Shown here one piece after another: positions 8,176 to 16,021 of a DNA stretch of 64,000 nt. The DNA is from Streptomyces sp. CGMCC 4.7035 (GTDB lineage Bacteria; Actinomycetota; Actinomycetes; Streptomycetales; Streptomycetaceae). A program made the translations under genes and the position numbers. The notes under the pieces are model-generated. The model did no database searches. It was not told the origin of the DNA and saw only the letters and a program-made list of their open reading frames with translations. Each line of letters opens with the position of its first letter. Positions within the stretch are counted from its first letter, which is position 1. The stretch is taken from the NCBI RefSeq assembly GCF_031583065.1, contig NZ_CP134053.1:930001-994000 (forward strand), read 5' to 3'.

Positions 8176-8674
8176 GGCCCCGATGCCGAACGTCACCATC
8201 GAGTTCACCGTCACCTCCCCCGAACAGATGCAGGAGCTGGGGCGCCGCCTCGCCAAGCTGCTGCGCCCCGGCGACCTCGTGATGCTGAACGGCGAGCTGG
8301 GCGCGGGCAAGACCACGCTGACCCGCGGCCTCGGTGAGGGGCTCGGGGTGCGGGGCGCCGTCACCTCCCCGACCTTCGTGATCGCCCGGGTGCACCCGTC
8401 CCTCGGAGACGGCCCGCCGCTGGTCCACGTGGACGCGTACCGCCTGGGCGGCGGGCTCGACGAGATGGAGGACCTCGACCTCGACGTCTCGCTGCCGGAC
8501 TCGGTGGTCGTCGTGGAGTGGGGCGAGGGCAAGGTCGAGGACCTGACGGACGACCGGCTGCATGTGGTCATCCACCGGGCGGTCGGAGACACGACGGACG
8601 AGGTACGTCACGTCACGCTCACGGGCCTGGGACAGCGCTGGACGACGGTGGACCTGGCCGTCCTGTCGGCCTGA
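8144..8674 (+). CDS. tsaE: tRNA threonylcarbamoyladenosine biosynthesis ATPase TsaE
   Basis: P-loop ATPase that cycles the TsaB-TsaD complex making t6A37 on ANN-decoding tRNAs. Walker A is GELGAGKTT; TSPTFVI and VHVDAYRL are conserved TsaE blocks. The 176-residue form starts at ATG 8144; ATG 8183 (163 residues) is equally close to the conserved core, so the start is uncertain. TACGGT at 8130-8135 could be a -10 for a leaderless transcript from 8144. Together with tsaB, rimI and tsaD downstream this is a t6A cluster. Confidence 0.92.
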   Translation: MEAPAPHSPAEAPMPNVTIEFTVTSPEQMQELGRRLAKLLRPGDLVMLNGELGAGKTTLTRGLGEGLGVRGAVTSPTFVIARVHPSLGDGPPLVHVDAYRLGGGLDEMEDLDLDVSLPDSVVVVEWGEGKVEDLTDDRLHVVIHRAVGDTTDEVRHVTLTGLGQRWTTVDLAVLSA

Positions 8675-8688
8675 GAGACGGTACCGGG

Positions 8689-8735
8689 CGGGCCCCGAAA
8701 GGGGCGCGGGGAACCGCGCGACCAGCCACGGACAT
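8689..8735 (+). repeat. Interspersed Streptomyces repeat (GGGGCGCGGGGAA type)
   Basis: Contains GCCCCGAAAGGGGCGCGGGG followed by AACCGCGCGACCAGCCAC. From memory this motif is found in intergenic regions throughout Streptomyces genomes. CCCC-GAAA-GGGG forms a compact hairpin just after tsaE and could act as a terminator. Function unknown. Confidence 0.65.
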
Positions 8736-8912
8736 CCCGCACATACACAACCGCCAAAGGCCCCATGGCGATGATCACCGGGGGTCCGGGGCGCAGCCCC
8801 GTGACGGCACCCCACCCCGGCCCAGTCGCCGGCAGGCACCACGTTCCGACAACTCGTCGGCAAGATGTTGCGCCGCAGGCTCCACGCGTGGTCACATGGA
8901 GACGAGGCCGTA

Positions 8913-8928
8913 GTTAGGTGTACCTAAC
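8913..8928. promoter_or_regulatory. Palindrome GTTAGGT-GT-ACCTAAC
   Basis: Perfect 7-bp inverted repeat with a 2-bp centre, 32 bp upstream of the small ORF at 8961. It resembles a dimeric regulator operator. The TTAGGT/ACCTAA arms recall the DmdR/IdeR iron box, but the spacing (2 bp rather than 7) does not fit. Regulator unknown. Confidence 0.5.
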
Positions 8929-8960
8929 CGCGCCCGCCCCCGCGACTCCAGGAGGCGTCC

Positions 8961-9143
8961 ATGCCGGCTTCAGAACGAGACGAGGCGCTGCCGCGCGTGG
9001 TGGCCGGGGCGGCCAAGGTGTCGATGCGGGACCTGCTGGCGTCGTGCGCCGCGGCGAAGGCGGTCTCCACACCGCCGCGGGATCCCGCACCCGAGGCGCC
9101 CCGCGCGACCCCCACGACCCGGGAGCACCGCAGGGCCGCGTAG
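8961..9143 (+). CDS. Small hypothetical protein (60 aa)
   Basis: Short ORF with a strong Shine-Dalgarno (AGGAGG at 8950-8955) and ATG 8961. The product begins MPASERDEALPRV and is Ala/Pro/Arg-rich, with a possible helix (SMRDLLASCAAAKAV) and a disordered tail. No family recognised. It has its own palindromic upstream site and stands alone between tsaE and a convergent gene. Supported by RBS and codon bias only. Confidence 0.55.
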   Translation: MPASERDEALPRVVAGAAKVSMRDLLASCAAAKAVSTPPRDPAPEAPRATPTTREHRRAA

Positions 9144-9149
9144 CCGTCG

Positions 9150-9259
9150 CGCTACGGGACGGCGACGATCTACTGACTGACGACGTTTTACTGGCTGGCG
9201 ACGACCGACTGGCTGACGACGACCTACTGGCTGGCGACGACCTACTGGATGACGACGAT
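9150..9259 (-). repeat. 18-bp tandem repeat carrying serial in-frame stop codons
   Basis: Read on the minus strand, the last six codons of the upstream gene (ATC GTC GTC ATC CAG TAG) are followed by five more 18-bp units of the form GTC GTC GCC AGC CAG TAG. Five of the six units end in an in-frame stop (TAG, TAG, TCG, TAA, TAG, TAG). The repeat clearly derives from the gene's own 3' terminus. Confidence 0.85.
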
Positions 9260-9796
9260 CTTCTTGTTGCTCGTCGCGAACTCCCACATCGCCCTGCCGT
9301 CCGCGGGCAACTCGCGGATCCCGCCCAGCTTCTTGGCGGCGTCGGGCGCGGACGTCGAGCCGTCGACCGCCGCGCTGAAGCCGAACACCACGCTGTCGAT
9401 CAGCGCGAATCGCACGATGTGCTCGACCGCCTTGCCGTCCGACCCGGTTCCCGCGGCGGTCCGGGAAGTCACCTTGTACGTGCCCGGCACCGGGTCCACC
9501 GTCCCCGGCGTCACCTTGAACGTGCGCCGGACCTTGTTGTTCGCGCCGACCAGCCACACCCGGTCGTCGTCGATCGAGTACACGACCCGCTCGCCGGTCC
9601 CGGAGGCACCGGGCAGCGCCGTCGGGTTCTTCGTGTCCCGGGGCGACTTCGACGCGGTGACCGTCGGCGACTTCTCCGCCTGCGGCTTGCCCAGCGTGTC
9701 GGGCACGTTCGCCGACGCCTGGTAGGCGAGGAAACCGACCGCGGCGATGGCCGCAACGGTGAGCCCGGCCACGAATCCCGAGCTGCTCCTAGCCAC
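9242..9796 (-). CDS. Membrane-anchored protein, degenerate L,D-transpeptidase-like
   Basis: 184 residues with an N-terminal transmembrane or signal segment (FVAGLTVAAIAAVGFLAY), then a Thr/Ser/Pro linker and a C-terminal domain. The pattern GTYKVTSR ... VRFALID ... LPADGRAMWEF ... KKIVVIQ resembles the end of YkuD L,D-transpeptidases, but the HGT and SHGCxR catalytic motifs and the nucleophile Cys are absent, so it should not be an active transpeptidase. GTG 9796 has a GAGGTGG site just upstream. Divergent from tsaB. Homology assignment is tentative. Confidence 0.7.
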   Translation of the reverse strand: MARSSSGFVAGLTVAAIAAVGFLAYQASANVPDTLGKPQAEKSPTVTASKSPRDTKNPTALPGASGTGERVVYSIDDDRVWLVGANNKVRRTFKVTPGTVDPVPGTYKVTSRTAAGTGSDGKAVEHIVRFALIDSVVFGFSAAVDGSTSAPDAAKKLGGIRELPADGRAMWEFATSNKKIVVIQ

Positions 9797-9974
9797 CTGT
9801 GCCCACCTCTCGACCCCGCGTGGAAGTACTCGTCGCCGTACGCGGACGTACTCGTAGCCGTATCCGTCTTGTACGACTTACCGATTCGCTTATCGATGCG
9901 GTCGTACGTCTTTGCTGACGGTAGCAGCAGGTGCGGGCCGGACCCGGTCGGCCGTACGTCGGGCGTGAGCGCCG

Positions 9975-9980
9975 TAGGCT
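9975..9980 (+). promoter_or_regulatory. -10-like hexamer, tsaB (leaderless)
   Basis: TAGGCT, 6 nt upstream of GTG 9987, with no Shine-Dalgarno in between. The 190-bp divergent gap also holds an imperfect direct repeat (GTACTCGTCGCCGTA / GTACTCGTAGCCGTA at about 9826-9862) of unknown meaning. Confidence 0.45.
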
Positions 9981-9986
9981 GTTTGC

Positions 9987-10640
9987 GTGCTCTTGCTCGC
10001 TCTGGATACCGCCACCCCCGCCGTCTCCGTCGCCCTGCACGACGGCACCTCCGTCATCGCCTCATCGAGCCAGGTGGATGCGCGTCGGCACGGGGAACTC
10101 CTGCTGCCCGCCGTCGACCGGGTCCTCGCCGAGGCGGGCACGCGGCTCGACGCCGTCACGGCCGTCGTCGTGGGCGTGGGGCCCGGCCCCTATACGGGGC
10201 TGCGCGTCGGCCTGATGACCGCCGACACGTTCGGGCTCGCGCTCGGTGTGCCCGTGCACGGCCTGTGCACCCTCGACGGCCTCGCGTACGCCTCCGACCT
10301 CGACGTGCCCTTCGTGGTGGCCACGGACGCGCGCCGCAAGGAGGTCTACTGGGCGCGGTACGACAACGCCCGTACGCGCGTCACCGAGCCCGCCGTCGAC
10401 CGGCCCGCCGAGATCGCGGAAGCGGTCGCGGGCCTGCCCGCCGTCGGCGCCGGCGCACTGCTCTACCCCGACACCTTCCCCCAGGTGCTCGAACCCGAGC
10501 ACGTCTCGGCGGCCGCGCTCGCGTCCCTGGCGGTGGAGAAGCTGGCGGCGGGCGAGGAGCTCGCCGCGCCCCGTCCGCTGTATCTGCGCCGCCCCGACGC
10601 GCAGGTGCCCAAGAACTACAAGGTGGTCACCCCCAAGTGA
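9987..10640 (+). CDS. tsaB: tRNA threonylcarbamoyladenosine biosynthesis protein TsaB
   Basis: ASKHA-fold partner of TsaD in t6A synthesis. 217 residues, family length. Opens LLLALDTATPAVSVAL and carries the GVGPGPYTGLRVGL block. GTG 9987 matches the family N-terminus and is probably leaderless. Its stop overlaps the rimI start (GTGA at 10637-10640), so the two are translationally coupled. Confidence 0.95.
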   Translation: MLLLALDTATPAVSVALHDGTSVIASSSQVDARRHGELLLPAVDRVLAEAGTRLDAVTAVVVGVGPGPYTGLRVGLMTADTFGLALGVPVHGLCTLDGLAYASDLDVPFVVATDARRKEVYWARYDNARTRVTEPAVDRPAEIAEAVAGLPAVGAGALLYPDTFPQVLEPEHVSAAALASLAVEKLAAGEELAAPRPLYLRRPDAQVPKNYKVVTPK

Positions 10641-11185
10641 CCGCATCCGTGACGCCCGTGACTCCTGTGACCCCTGTGCTGCGCGAGATGCGCTGGTGGG
10701 ACATCGATCCCGTGCTGGAGCTGGAGAAGGGTCTGTTCCCCGAGGACGCCTGGTCACGGGGCATGTTCTGGTCCGAGCTGGCGCATTCCCGCGGCCCGGA
10801 GGCGACCCGGCGGTACGTCGTGGCCGTCGAGGGCGAGCGGATCGTCGGCTATGCGGGGCTGGCCGCCCAGGGGGACCTGGGAGACATCCAGACCATCGCC
10901 GTCGCCCGTGACCACTGGGGCACGGGGCTCGGTGGACGGCTGCTGGCCGAGCTGCTGCGGGCCGCGACCGCGTTCGAGTGCGCCGAGGTGATGCTCGAAT
11001 GCCGGGTCGACAACGTGCGCGCGCAGAAGCTGTACGAGCGCTTCGGCTTCGAGCCCATCGGGTTCAGGCGCGGCTACTACCAGCCGGGGAACGTGGACGC
11101 CCTGGTGATGCGGCTGACCACAGCGCCCGACAGCGGCTCCGCTGCGGGCTCAACCTCCGTACAAGGAAACGAGAACAATGGCTGA
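10637..11185 (+). CDS. rimI: Ribosomal-protein-alanine N-acetyltransferase (GNAT family)
   Basis: GNAT acetyltransferase of 182 residues; RimI acetylates N-terminal alanine of ribosomal protein S18 in E. coli. Conserved blocks: [16 protein letters not shown], the acetyl-CoA loop region [14 protein letters not shown] (motif A), and [19 protein letters not shown] (motif B). GTG 10637 is chosen because of the 4-nt overlap with the tsaB stop; a VTPVT repeat precedes the conserved core. It overlaps tsaD by 8 nt. Confidence 0.92.
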   Translation: MTASVTPVTPVTPVLREMRWWDIDPVLELEKGLFPEDAWSRGMFWSELAHSRGPEATRRYVVAVEGERIVGYAGLAAQGDLGDIQTIAVARDHWGTGLGGRLLAELLRAATAFECAEVMLECRVDNVRAQKLYERFGFEPIGFRRGYYQPGNVDALVMRLTTAPDSGSAAGSTSVQGNENNG

Positions 11186-12281
11186 CGAGCCCCTGGTCCT
11201 GGGGATCGAGACCTCCTGCGACGAGACCGGCGTCGGCATCGTCCGCGGCAGCACCCTCCTCGCGGACGCCGTCGCGTCCAGCGTCGACGAGCACGCGCGC
11301 TTCGGCGGCGTCGTGCCCGAGGTCGCCTCCCGCGCGCACCTGGAGGCGATGGTGCCGACGATCGACCGGGCGCTGAAGGAAGCGGGGGTGAGCGCGAGAG
11401 ACCTCGACGGCATCGCGGTCACCGCAGGCCCCGGTCTGGCGGGCGCCCTGCTGGTCGGCGTCTCGGCGGCGAAGGCGTACGCGTACGCGCTGGGCAAGCC
11501 GCTGTATGGGGTCAACCACCTCGCCTCCCACATCTGCGTGGACCAGCTGGAGCACGGCGCGCTGCCGGAACCGACGATGGCGCTGCTGGTCAGCGGCGGG
11601 CATTCCTCCCTGCTGCTGTCCACGGACATCACCTCGGACGTACGGCCGATGGGCGCGACCATCGACGACGCGGCCGGCGAGGCCTTCGACAAGATCGCGC
11701 GCGTGCTGAACCTCGGATTCCCGGGCGGCCCGGTCATCGACCGGTACGCCAAGGAGGGGGACCCGGAGGCGATCGCGTTCCCGCGCGGTCTGACCGGGCC
11801 GCGCGACCCCGCGTACGACTTCTCCTTCTCCGGTCTGAAGACGGCCGTGGCCCGCTGGATCGAGGCCAAGCGAGCGGCGGGGGAGGAGGTGCCGGTGCGC
11901 GACGTGGCGGCCTCGTTCCAGGAGGCGGTGGTGGACGTACTGACCAGGAAGGCCGTACGGGCCTGCAAGGACGAGGGGGTCGACCACCTGATGATCGGCG
12001 GCGGTGTGGCCGCGAACTCCCGTCTGCGCGTGCTGGCTCAGGAGCGCTGCGAGGCGGCCGGTATCCGCCTGCGGGTCCCGCGTCCGAAGCTGTGCACGGA
12101 CAACGGCGCGATGGTGGCGGCACTCGGTGCGGAGATGGTGGCGCGCGGGCGCGCGGCCTCGGACTGGGACCTCTCGGCGGACTCGTCCCTGCCGGTGACG
12201 GACCCGCACGTGCCGGGCACGTCCCACTCCCACGCGCACGACCACGTTCACGAGGTCAGCAAGGAGAACCTGTACTCGTGA
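11178..12281 (+). CDS. tsaD: tRNA N6-adenosine threonylcarbamoyltransferase TsaD
   Basis: Catalytic subunit that moves the threonylcarbamoyl group onto A37. 367 residues. Blocks: [14 protein letters not shown], metal-binding NHLASHI (HxxxH type), [17 protein letters not shown] and the ASF-fold [11 protein letters not shown]. The C-terminus carries a His-rich extension ([11 protein letters not shown]), not needed by the family and perhaps metal-binding. ATG 11178 sits after AAGGAAACGAGA. GTGA overlap with the next gene. Confidence 0.96.
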   Translation: MADEPLVLGIETSCDETGVGIVRGSTLLADAVASSVDEHARFGGVVPEVASRAHLEAMVPTIDRALKEAGVSARDLDGIAVTAGPGLAGALLVGVSAAKAYAYALGKPLYGVNHLASHICVDQLEHGALPEPTMALLVSGGHSSLLLSTDITSDVRPMGATIDDAAGEAFDKIARVLNLGFPGGPVIDRYAKEGDPEAIAFPRGLTGPRDPAYDFSFSGLKTAVARWIEAKRAAGEEVPVRDVAASFQEAVVDVLTRKAVRACKDEGVDHLMIGGGVAANSRLRVLAQERCEAAGIRLRVPRPKLCTDNGAMVAALGAEMVARGRAASDWDLSADSSLPVTDPHVPGTSHSHAHDHVHEVSKENLYS

Positions 12282-12532
12282 CGGTCGCGCTGATGTGGGA
12301 GGCCCGGGCGACCACCGGACGGGGCGAGGACCTGCTGGCCTGGGCACGGGCCCAGGAGCTGACGCCCTCGCCCCTGCGTCGCGAAACCTTCCGGGCACCC
12401 CAGGACCGCGTCCTCGTGATCACCTGGTGGGACGCGGACTACGCGGCCGACCTCCCGGAACTGCCCGAACCGGCCGACGAGTTGGTGACGCGGGCGGTGC
12501 ACCGGTGGCGGTTCGAGTCGCTGGGGGCATGA
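12278..12532 (+). CDS. Small conserved hypothetical protein downstream of tsaD
   Basis: 84 residues beginning [20 protein letters not shown], with [15 protein letters not shown] and a final [11 protein letters not shown] 12278 overlaps the tsaD stop by 4 nt, so it is coupled to tsaD. The ferredoxin-like pattern suggests an antibiotic-biosynthesis-monooxygenase-type dimeric barrel, but this is only an impression. Function unknown. Confidence 0.75.
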   Translation: MTVALMWEARATTGRGEDLLAWARAQELTPSPLRRETFRAPQDRVLVITWWDADYAADLPELPEPADELVTRAVHRWRFESLGA

Positions 12533-12641
12533 GCAACACCACGGCACCCTCACCGCCGAGCCCGCCCCGTACGGCGCCCGCATCGTCGCCCGCATTCCGC
12601 TCTCGTTCTCCGGATCGTGACGGATCGGATATTTCCGGTTG

Positions 12642-12654
12642 ACATTTCGAATGT
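12642..12654. promoter_or_regulatory. Possible LacI-family operator
   Basis: ACATT-TCG-AATGT, a 13-bp palindrome about 60 bp upstream of the LacI-family gene and overlapping a TTGACA hexamer (12639-12644). The position fits autoregulation. It differs from the palindrome at 13851. Confidence 0.4.
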
Positions 12655-12716
12655 TCTGCTCGCCCTGTGCGTCCGAGCAGGCCCGGTGGAGCGACCTCGG
12701 GGATACGATCACGACC

Positions 12717-13766
12717 ATGAAACCCGCGAAGCCCGTGAAAGCGGAGACGACGCAGCGGTCGATGCGGGCGGCGACCCTGGCCGAGATCGCCCGGGAGGCC
12801 GGCGTCTCGGCTCCGACTGTTTCGAAGGTGCTCAACGGCCGTGCCGACGTGGCCCCGGCGACCCGCACCCGGGTCGAGGAACTGCTGCGCGCGTACGGAT
12901 ACCACCGCCGCCGGTCCGAGGCCGCCCGCTCGCCCCTCATCGACCTGGTCTTCCACGAGTTGGAGAGCGCCTGGGCGATGGAGGTCATCCGGGGCGTGGA
13001 GAAGGTGGCGCGGGACGAGGGCCTGAGTGTCGTGCTTTCCGAGAGCGCGGGGCGGCTCACCCCTGGCCGGACCTGGGCCGACCAGGTCGCCGCCCGTCGC
13101 CCGCACGGCGTGATCCTTGTCCTGTCTGACCTGGACGACTCCCAGCGCGCGCTGCTGACCAGCAGATCGATCCCGTTCGTGGTGCTGGATCCAGCCGGTG
13201 ACCCGGGCGCCGACGTTCCGTCGATCGGCGCCACGAACTGGCAGGGCGGCGTCGCCGCGACCCGGCATCTCGTGGAGCTCGGACATGTGCGCATCGGCGC
13301 GATCAGCGGGCCCTCGCGGATGATGTGCAGCCGTGCCCGGGTGGACGGCTACCGGGCGGCGCTGGAGACGGCGGGGCTGCCGGTGGATCCGGAGCTGATC
13401 AAGGCCGGGAACTTCCACCACGAGGCAGGCCACCGGCTGGGACTCGAACTGCTGCGCGGGCCGGACCGGCCGACGGCCGTCTTCACCGGCAACGACCTCC
13501 AGGCCCTCGGACTGTACGAGGCGGCCCGCGAGCTGGGACTGCGCATACCGGAGGACCTGAGCGTGGTCGGGTTCGACGACCTGCCGGTGGCCCGGTGGGT
13601 GGGGCCGCCGCTGACGACCGTACGGCAGCCACTGATGGAGATGGCGGAGGCGGCGGCGAGGCTGGTGCTCGACCTGGGACGCGCGGACCGGGCCCCGGGG
13701 GCGACCCGGGTGGAGCTGGCGACGAGTCTGGTGGTGCGCAGCAGTACGGGGGCGCCCCCGGCGTGA
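12717..13766 (+). CDS. LacI-family transcriptional regulator
   Basis: 349 residues. N-terminal HTH: ATLAEIAREAGVSAPTVSKV with a LacI hinge-type NGRADVAPATRTRV; periplasmic-binding-like effector domain follows, with GFDDLPVARWVGPPLTTVRQP typical of sugar-responsive members. Start ATG 12717 lies 7 nt after TACGAT (12704-12709), so it is probably leaderless. It stands directly upstream of a secreted-protein remnant that has a CGAAACTTTCG-type palindrome, the sort of site used by xylan/xylo-oligosaccharide LacI repressors in Streptomyces. A role in hemicellulose control is an inference. Confidence 0.88.
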   Translation: MKPAKPVKAETTQRSMRAATLAEIAREAGVSAPTVSKVLNGRADVAPATRTRVEELLRAYGYHRRRSEAARSPLIDLVFHELESAWAMEVIRGVEKVARDEGLSVVLSESAGRLTPGRTWADQVAARRPHGVILVLSDLDDSQRALLTSRSIPFVVLDPAGDPGADVPSIGATNWQGGVAATRHLVELGHVRIGAISGPSRMMCSRARVDGYRAALETAGLPVDPELIKAGNFHHEAGHRLGLELLRGPDRPTAVFTGNDLQALGLYEAARELGLRIPEDLSVVGFDDLPVARWVGPPLTTVRQPLMEMAEAAARLVLDLGRADRAPGATRVELATSLVVRSSTGAPPA

Positions 13767-13796
13767 TCCTGTGACCGTCGTGGCGGAATCGACGTG

Positions 13797-13825
13797 TTGA
13801 CGGGTGGGTTCTGCCGCTCCACACT
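13797..13825 (+). promoter_or_regulatory. Vegetative-type promoter before the orphan signal peptide
   Basis: TTGACG (13797-13802), 17-bp spacer, CACACT (13820-13825). The operator-like palindrome lies about 20-30 bp further down, where a repressor would block elongation or initiation. Confidence 0.4.
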
Positions 13826-13850
13826 CCTCCGAAGTCAATCGGTCGCACGA

Positions 13851-13863
13851 CCGAAACTTTCGG
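13851..13863. promoter_or_regulatory. LacI-type operator CCGAAA-C-TTTCGG
   Basis: Perfect 13-bp palindrome that overlaps the start of the Shine-Dalgarno (CGGAGG) of the small ORF at 13875. The core CGAAACTTTCG matches the consensus I know for repressors of xylanase genes in Streptomyces. The neighbouring LacI-family gene is the obvious candidate regulator. Confidence 0.6.
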
Positions 13864-13874
13864 AGGCACCCGCA

Positions 13875-14003
13875 ATGAGAACCTCCAGAACCCCCACGAT
13901 CTCCAGAACGTCCTTACGTGCCCGGCTCACCGCCCTCCTCACCGGCGCCGCGGCCATAGGCGCCCTGCTCGCGGCAGTGGACGTCGCTGCGGTGAGGGCG
14001 TAG
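13875..14003 (+). pseudogene. Orphan signal peptide, remnant of a secreted enzyme gene
   Basis: 42-residue ORF with a good RBS (CGGAGG) that reads as a Sec/Tat-type signal: charged N-region rich in Arg/Thr/Ser, hydrophobic core (LTALLTGAAAIGALLAAV), then stop shortly after a possible cleavage site. No mature domain follows before the next gene. With a promoter and a sugar-repressor-type operator upstream, it looks like the leftover 5' end of a secreted glycoside hydrolase whose body was deleted. It could alternatively be a genuine small membrane peptide. Confidence 0.5.
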
Positions 14004-14106
14004 CCCCGTGCCGCGGTGCGGGCGTACCCCGGTGACGCCCCCGTCCCGCACGGCTGACCTGCGCAAACGGGCCGGGAAAAAATTCTCGAAGAAAATCCTC
14101 GGGTCG

Positions 14107-14133
14107 TGTCGATTCGTGGCGCCCCCGTTCGAC
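14107..14133 (+). promoter_or_regulatory. ECF42-type promoter before the DGPF gene
   Basis: TGTCGA (14107-14112), 17-bp spacer, CGAC (14130-14133), about 52 bp before the start codon. This matches the TGTCGA/CGA pattern recalled for ECF42 sigma factors, which control DGPF genes next to them. It implies autoregulation by the sigma factor encoded downstream. Confidence 0.5.
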
Positions 14134-14185
14134 GCACTGGGTGAGAGGCCGGGAAGAGCCCGGTCGCCGCACCCGAGGAGTCACC

Positions 14186-14542
14186 ATGCCGCGTTACCTG
14201 TCGCTCGTGCAGATCGAGGAGAAGACCGCGCCCGCCGAGGGGCCCAGCGAGGAGCTGATGCAGCGGATGGGCGAACTGATCGAGGAGATGACCAAGGCAG
14301 GGGTCATGCTCGACACCGCCGGCCTGACCCCGTCCACGCAGGGCACCCAGGTGCGCTGGGAGGGCGGGAAGATCTCCGTCACCGACGGTCCGTTCACCGA
14401 GTCCAAGGAGGTCGTCGGCGGTTACGCGCTCATGCAGTGCAAGGACAAGGCCGAGGCGATCGAGTGGACGAAGCGGTTCCTGAAGGCGCACGAGGAGTTC
14501 TGGACCGTGACCTGTGAGGTGCGGGAGATCGCCGAGGGGTGA
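14186..14542 (+). CDS. DGPF-domain (YCII-related) protein
   Basis: 118 residues with the name-giving VTDGPFTESKEVVGGY motif in a YCII-like ferredoxin fold; biochemical role unknown. DGPF genes typically precede ECF42 sigma factor genes and belong to their regulon. Start ATG 14186 follows GAGGAG (14175-14180) and gives the family N-terminus MPRYLSLVQ. Confidence 0.9.
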   Translation: MPRYLSLVQIEEKTAPAEGPSEELMQRMGELIEEMTKAGVMLDTAGLTPSTQGTQVRWEGGKISVTDGPFTESKEVVGGYALMQCKDKAEAIEWTKRFLKAHEEFWTVTCEVREIAEG

Positions 14543-14586
14543 GCGCTGCTTGGCGCCCGCCCGCCGGGGGTGTTGCATGGTGGGCT

Positions 14587-15870
14587 GTGGAACAGCAGCC
14601 CATCGCCGCCCCGGCCCCCGACGACCCCGCCCGTGTCATGGAGACCGTCTTCCGGATCGAGTCCCCGCGCGTCATCGCCGGGGTCGCCCGGATCGTGCGG
14701 GACGTCGGGATCGCCGAGGAGCTGGCGCAGGACGCCCTGGTCGCCGCCTTGGAACAGTGGCCGCGGGAGGGCGTGCCCGACAATCCCGGTGCCTGGCTCA
14801 TGGCCACCGCCAAGCACCGCGCGATCGACCTCGTACGCCGCCGGGAGCGGTACGCGCGCAAGCTGGAGGAGGTCGGGCGGGACCTGGAGGCGGCGCCGTA
14901 CCACGTCGACGAGCCGTCCGACCCCGACGACATCGACGACGATCTGCTGCGGCTCGTCTTCACCGCCTGCCACCCCGTTCTGTCCGCCGAGTCCCGCATC
15001 GCGCTCACCCTGCGTCTGCTCGGCGGGCTGACCACGGCCGAGATCGCCCGTGCGTTCCTCGTGCCGGAGGCCACCGTCGCCCAGCGCATCGTGCGGGCGA
15101 AGCGGACGCTCGCGACCAAGGGCGTCGCCTTCGAGGTGCCGTACGGTCCCGAGCGCGAGGCGCGGCTCGGGTCCGTCCTCGAGGTCATCTACCTGATCTT
15201 CAACGAAGGGTACGCGGCCACCGCCGGCGACGACCTGCTGCGCCCCGCCCTGTGCGAGGACGCGCTCCGGCTGGCCCGGGTGCTGGCCGAGTTGATGCCC
15301 AAGGAGCCCGAAGTCCATGGCCTGGCGGCCCTGGTGGAGCTCCAGTCGTCACGCACGGCCGCCCGCACCGGCCCGTCGGGCGAGCCGGTCCTGCTCAAGG
15401 ACCAGAACCGCCGCCGCTGGAACCGTCTGCTCGTCCGCCGTGGATTCGCCGCCCTGGGCCGCGCCAACGCCGCCGCCACGGGCGCCCCGGGCCCGTACGC
15501 CCTTCAGGCCGCCATCGCCGCGTGCCACGCGCAGGCCTACACGTACGAGGAGACGGACTGGCCGAGGATCGCGACCCTGTACGGCCTGCTCGCCGCCCGG
15601 TCACCGTCACCCGTCGTCGAGTTGAACCGCGCGGTCGCCGTCTCGATGGCCGAGGGCCCAGGCCCGGCCCTGGAGATTGTCGACCGGGTCGCCGCCGAAC
15701 CCGCCCTGCGCGAGTACCACTTGCTGCCCAGCGTCCGAGGCGATCTGCTGGCGCGGCTGGGGCGTACGCAGGAGGCGCGGACCGAGTTCCGGCGGGCCGC
15801 CTCCCTCGCCCGCAACGAACGGGAGCGGAAGCTGCTGGAGGAGCGCGCCGAGGACTGCCGCCGGGCCTGA
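14587..15870 (+). CDS. ECF42-type RNA polymerase sigma factor with C-terminal TPR-like extension
   Basis: 427 residues. Region 2 (ESPRVIAGVARIVRD ... AEELAQDALVAALEQWP ... GAWLMATAKHRAIDLVRR) and region 4 (LRLLGGLTTAEIARAF ... VAQRIVRAKRTL) are followed by a helical extension of about 200 residues (AAIAACHAQAYTYEETDW ... LLARLGRTQEARTEFRRA), characteristic of ECF41/42-like sigma factors and needed for their activity instead of an anti-sigma factor. GTG 14587 is preferred because the conserved region starts soon after it; GTG 14539, which overlaps the DGPF stop, would add 16 low-quality residues. Confidence 0.88.
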   Translation: MEQQPIAAPAPDDPARVMETVFRIESPRVIAGVARIVRDVGIAEELAQDALVAALEQWPREGVPDNPGAWLMATAKHRAIDLVRRRERYARKLEEVGRDLEAAPYHVDEPSDPDDIDDDLLRLVFTACHPVLSAESRIALTLRLLGGLTTAEIARAFLVPEATVAQRIVRAKRTLATKGVAFEVPYGPEREARLGSVLEVIYLIFNEGYAATAGDDLLRPALCEDALRLARVLAELMPKEPEVHGLAALVELQSSRTAARTGPSGEPVLLKDQNRRRWNRLLVRRGFAALGRANAAATGAPGPYALQAAIAACHAQAYTYEETDWPRIATLYGLLAARSPSPVVELNRAVAVSMAEGPGPALEIVDRVAAEPALREYHLLPSVRGDLLARLGRTQEARTEFRRAASLARNERERKLLEERAEDCRRA

Positions 15871-15877
15871 TCCCCGC

Positions 15878-16021
15878 GGGAACGCGGCCAGGCGGGGTGG
15901 CCCATGGGAACGCGGCCAGACGGGGTGGCCCATGGGAACGCGGCCAGGCGGGGTGGCCCATGAGAATGCCGCTAGACCGGGTGGCCCATGGGAATGCTGC
16001 TAGACCGGGTGCCCCAGCAGC
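15878..16021 (-). repeat. 28-bp tandem repeat spanning the methyltransferase stop codon
   Basis: Five copies with exact 28-bp period (unit landmarks at 15881, 15909, 15937, 15965 and 15993), of the form GGAACGCGGCCAGGCGGGGT plus GGCCCAT. The last copy contains the methyltransferase stop codon (16000-16002); the next copy keeps a CTA (TAG) at the same place and the outer three are mutated to CCA. It fills the convergent gap to the sigma factor gene. Confidence 0.85.

Noticed and set aside
8913..8928. Iron box (DmdR/IdeR) reading of the TTAGGT/ACCTAA palindrome
   Set aside because: The arms are separated by 2 bp, not the 7 bp of the 19-bp iron box, so DmdR binding is unlikely.
9150..9259. CRISPR-like array in the direct repeats here and at 15878, 22272, 24935 and 48246
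   Set aside because: Units are head-to-tail without unique spacers and no cas gene is present; they are minisatellites.
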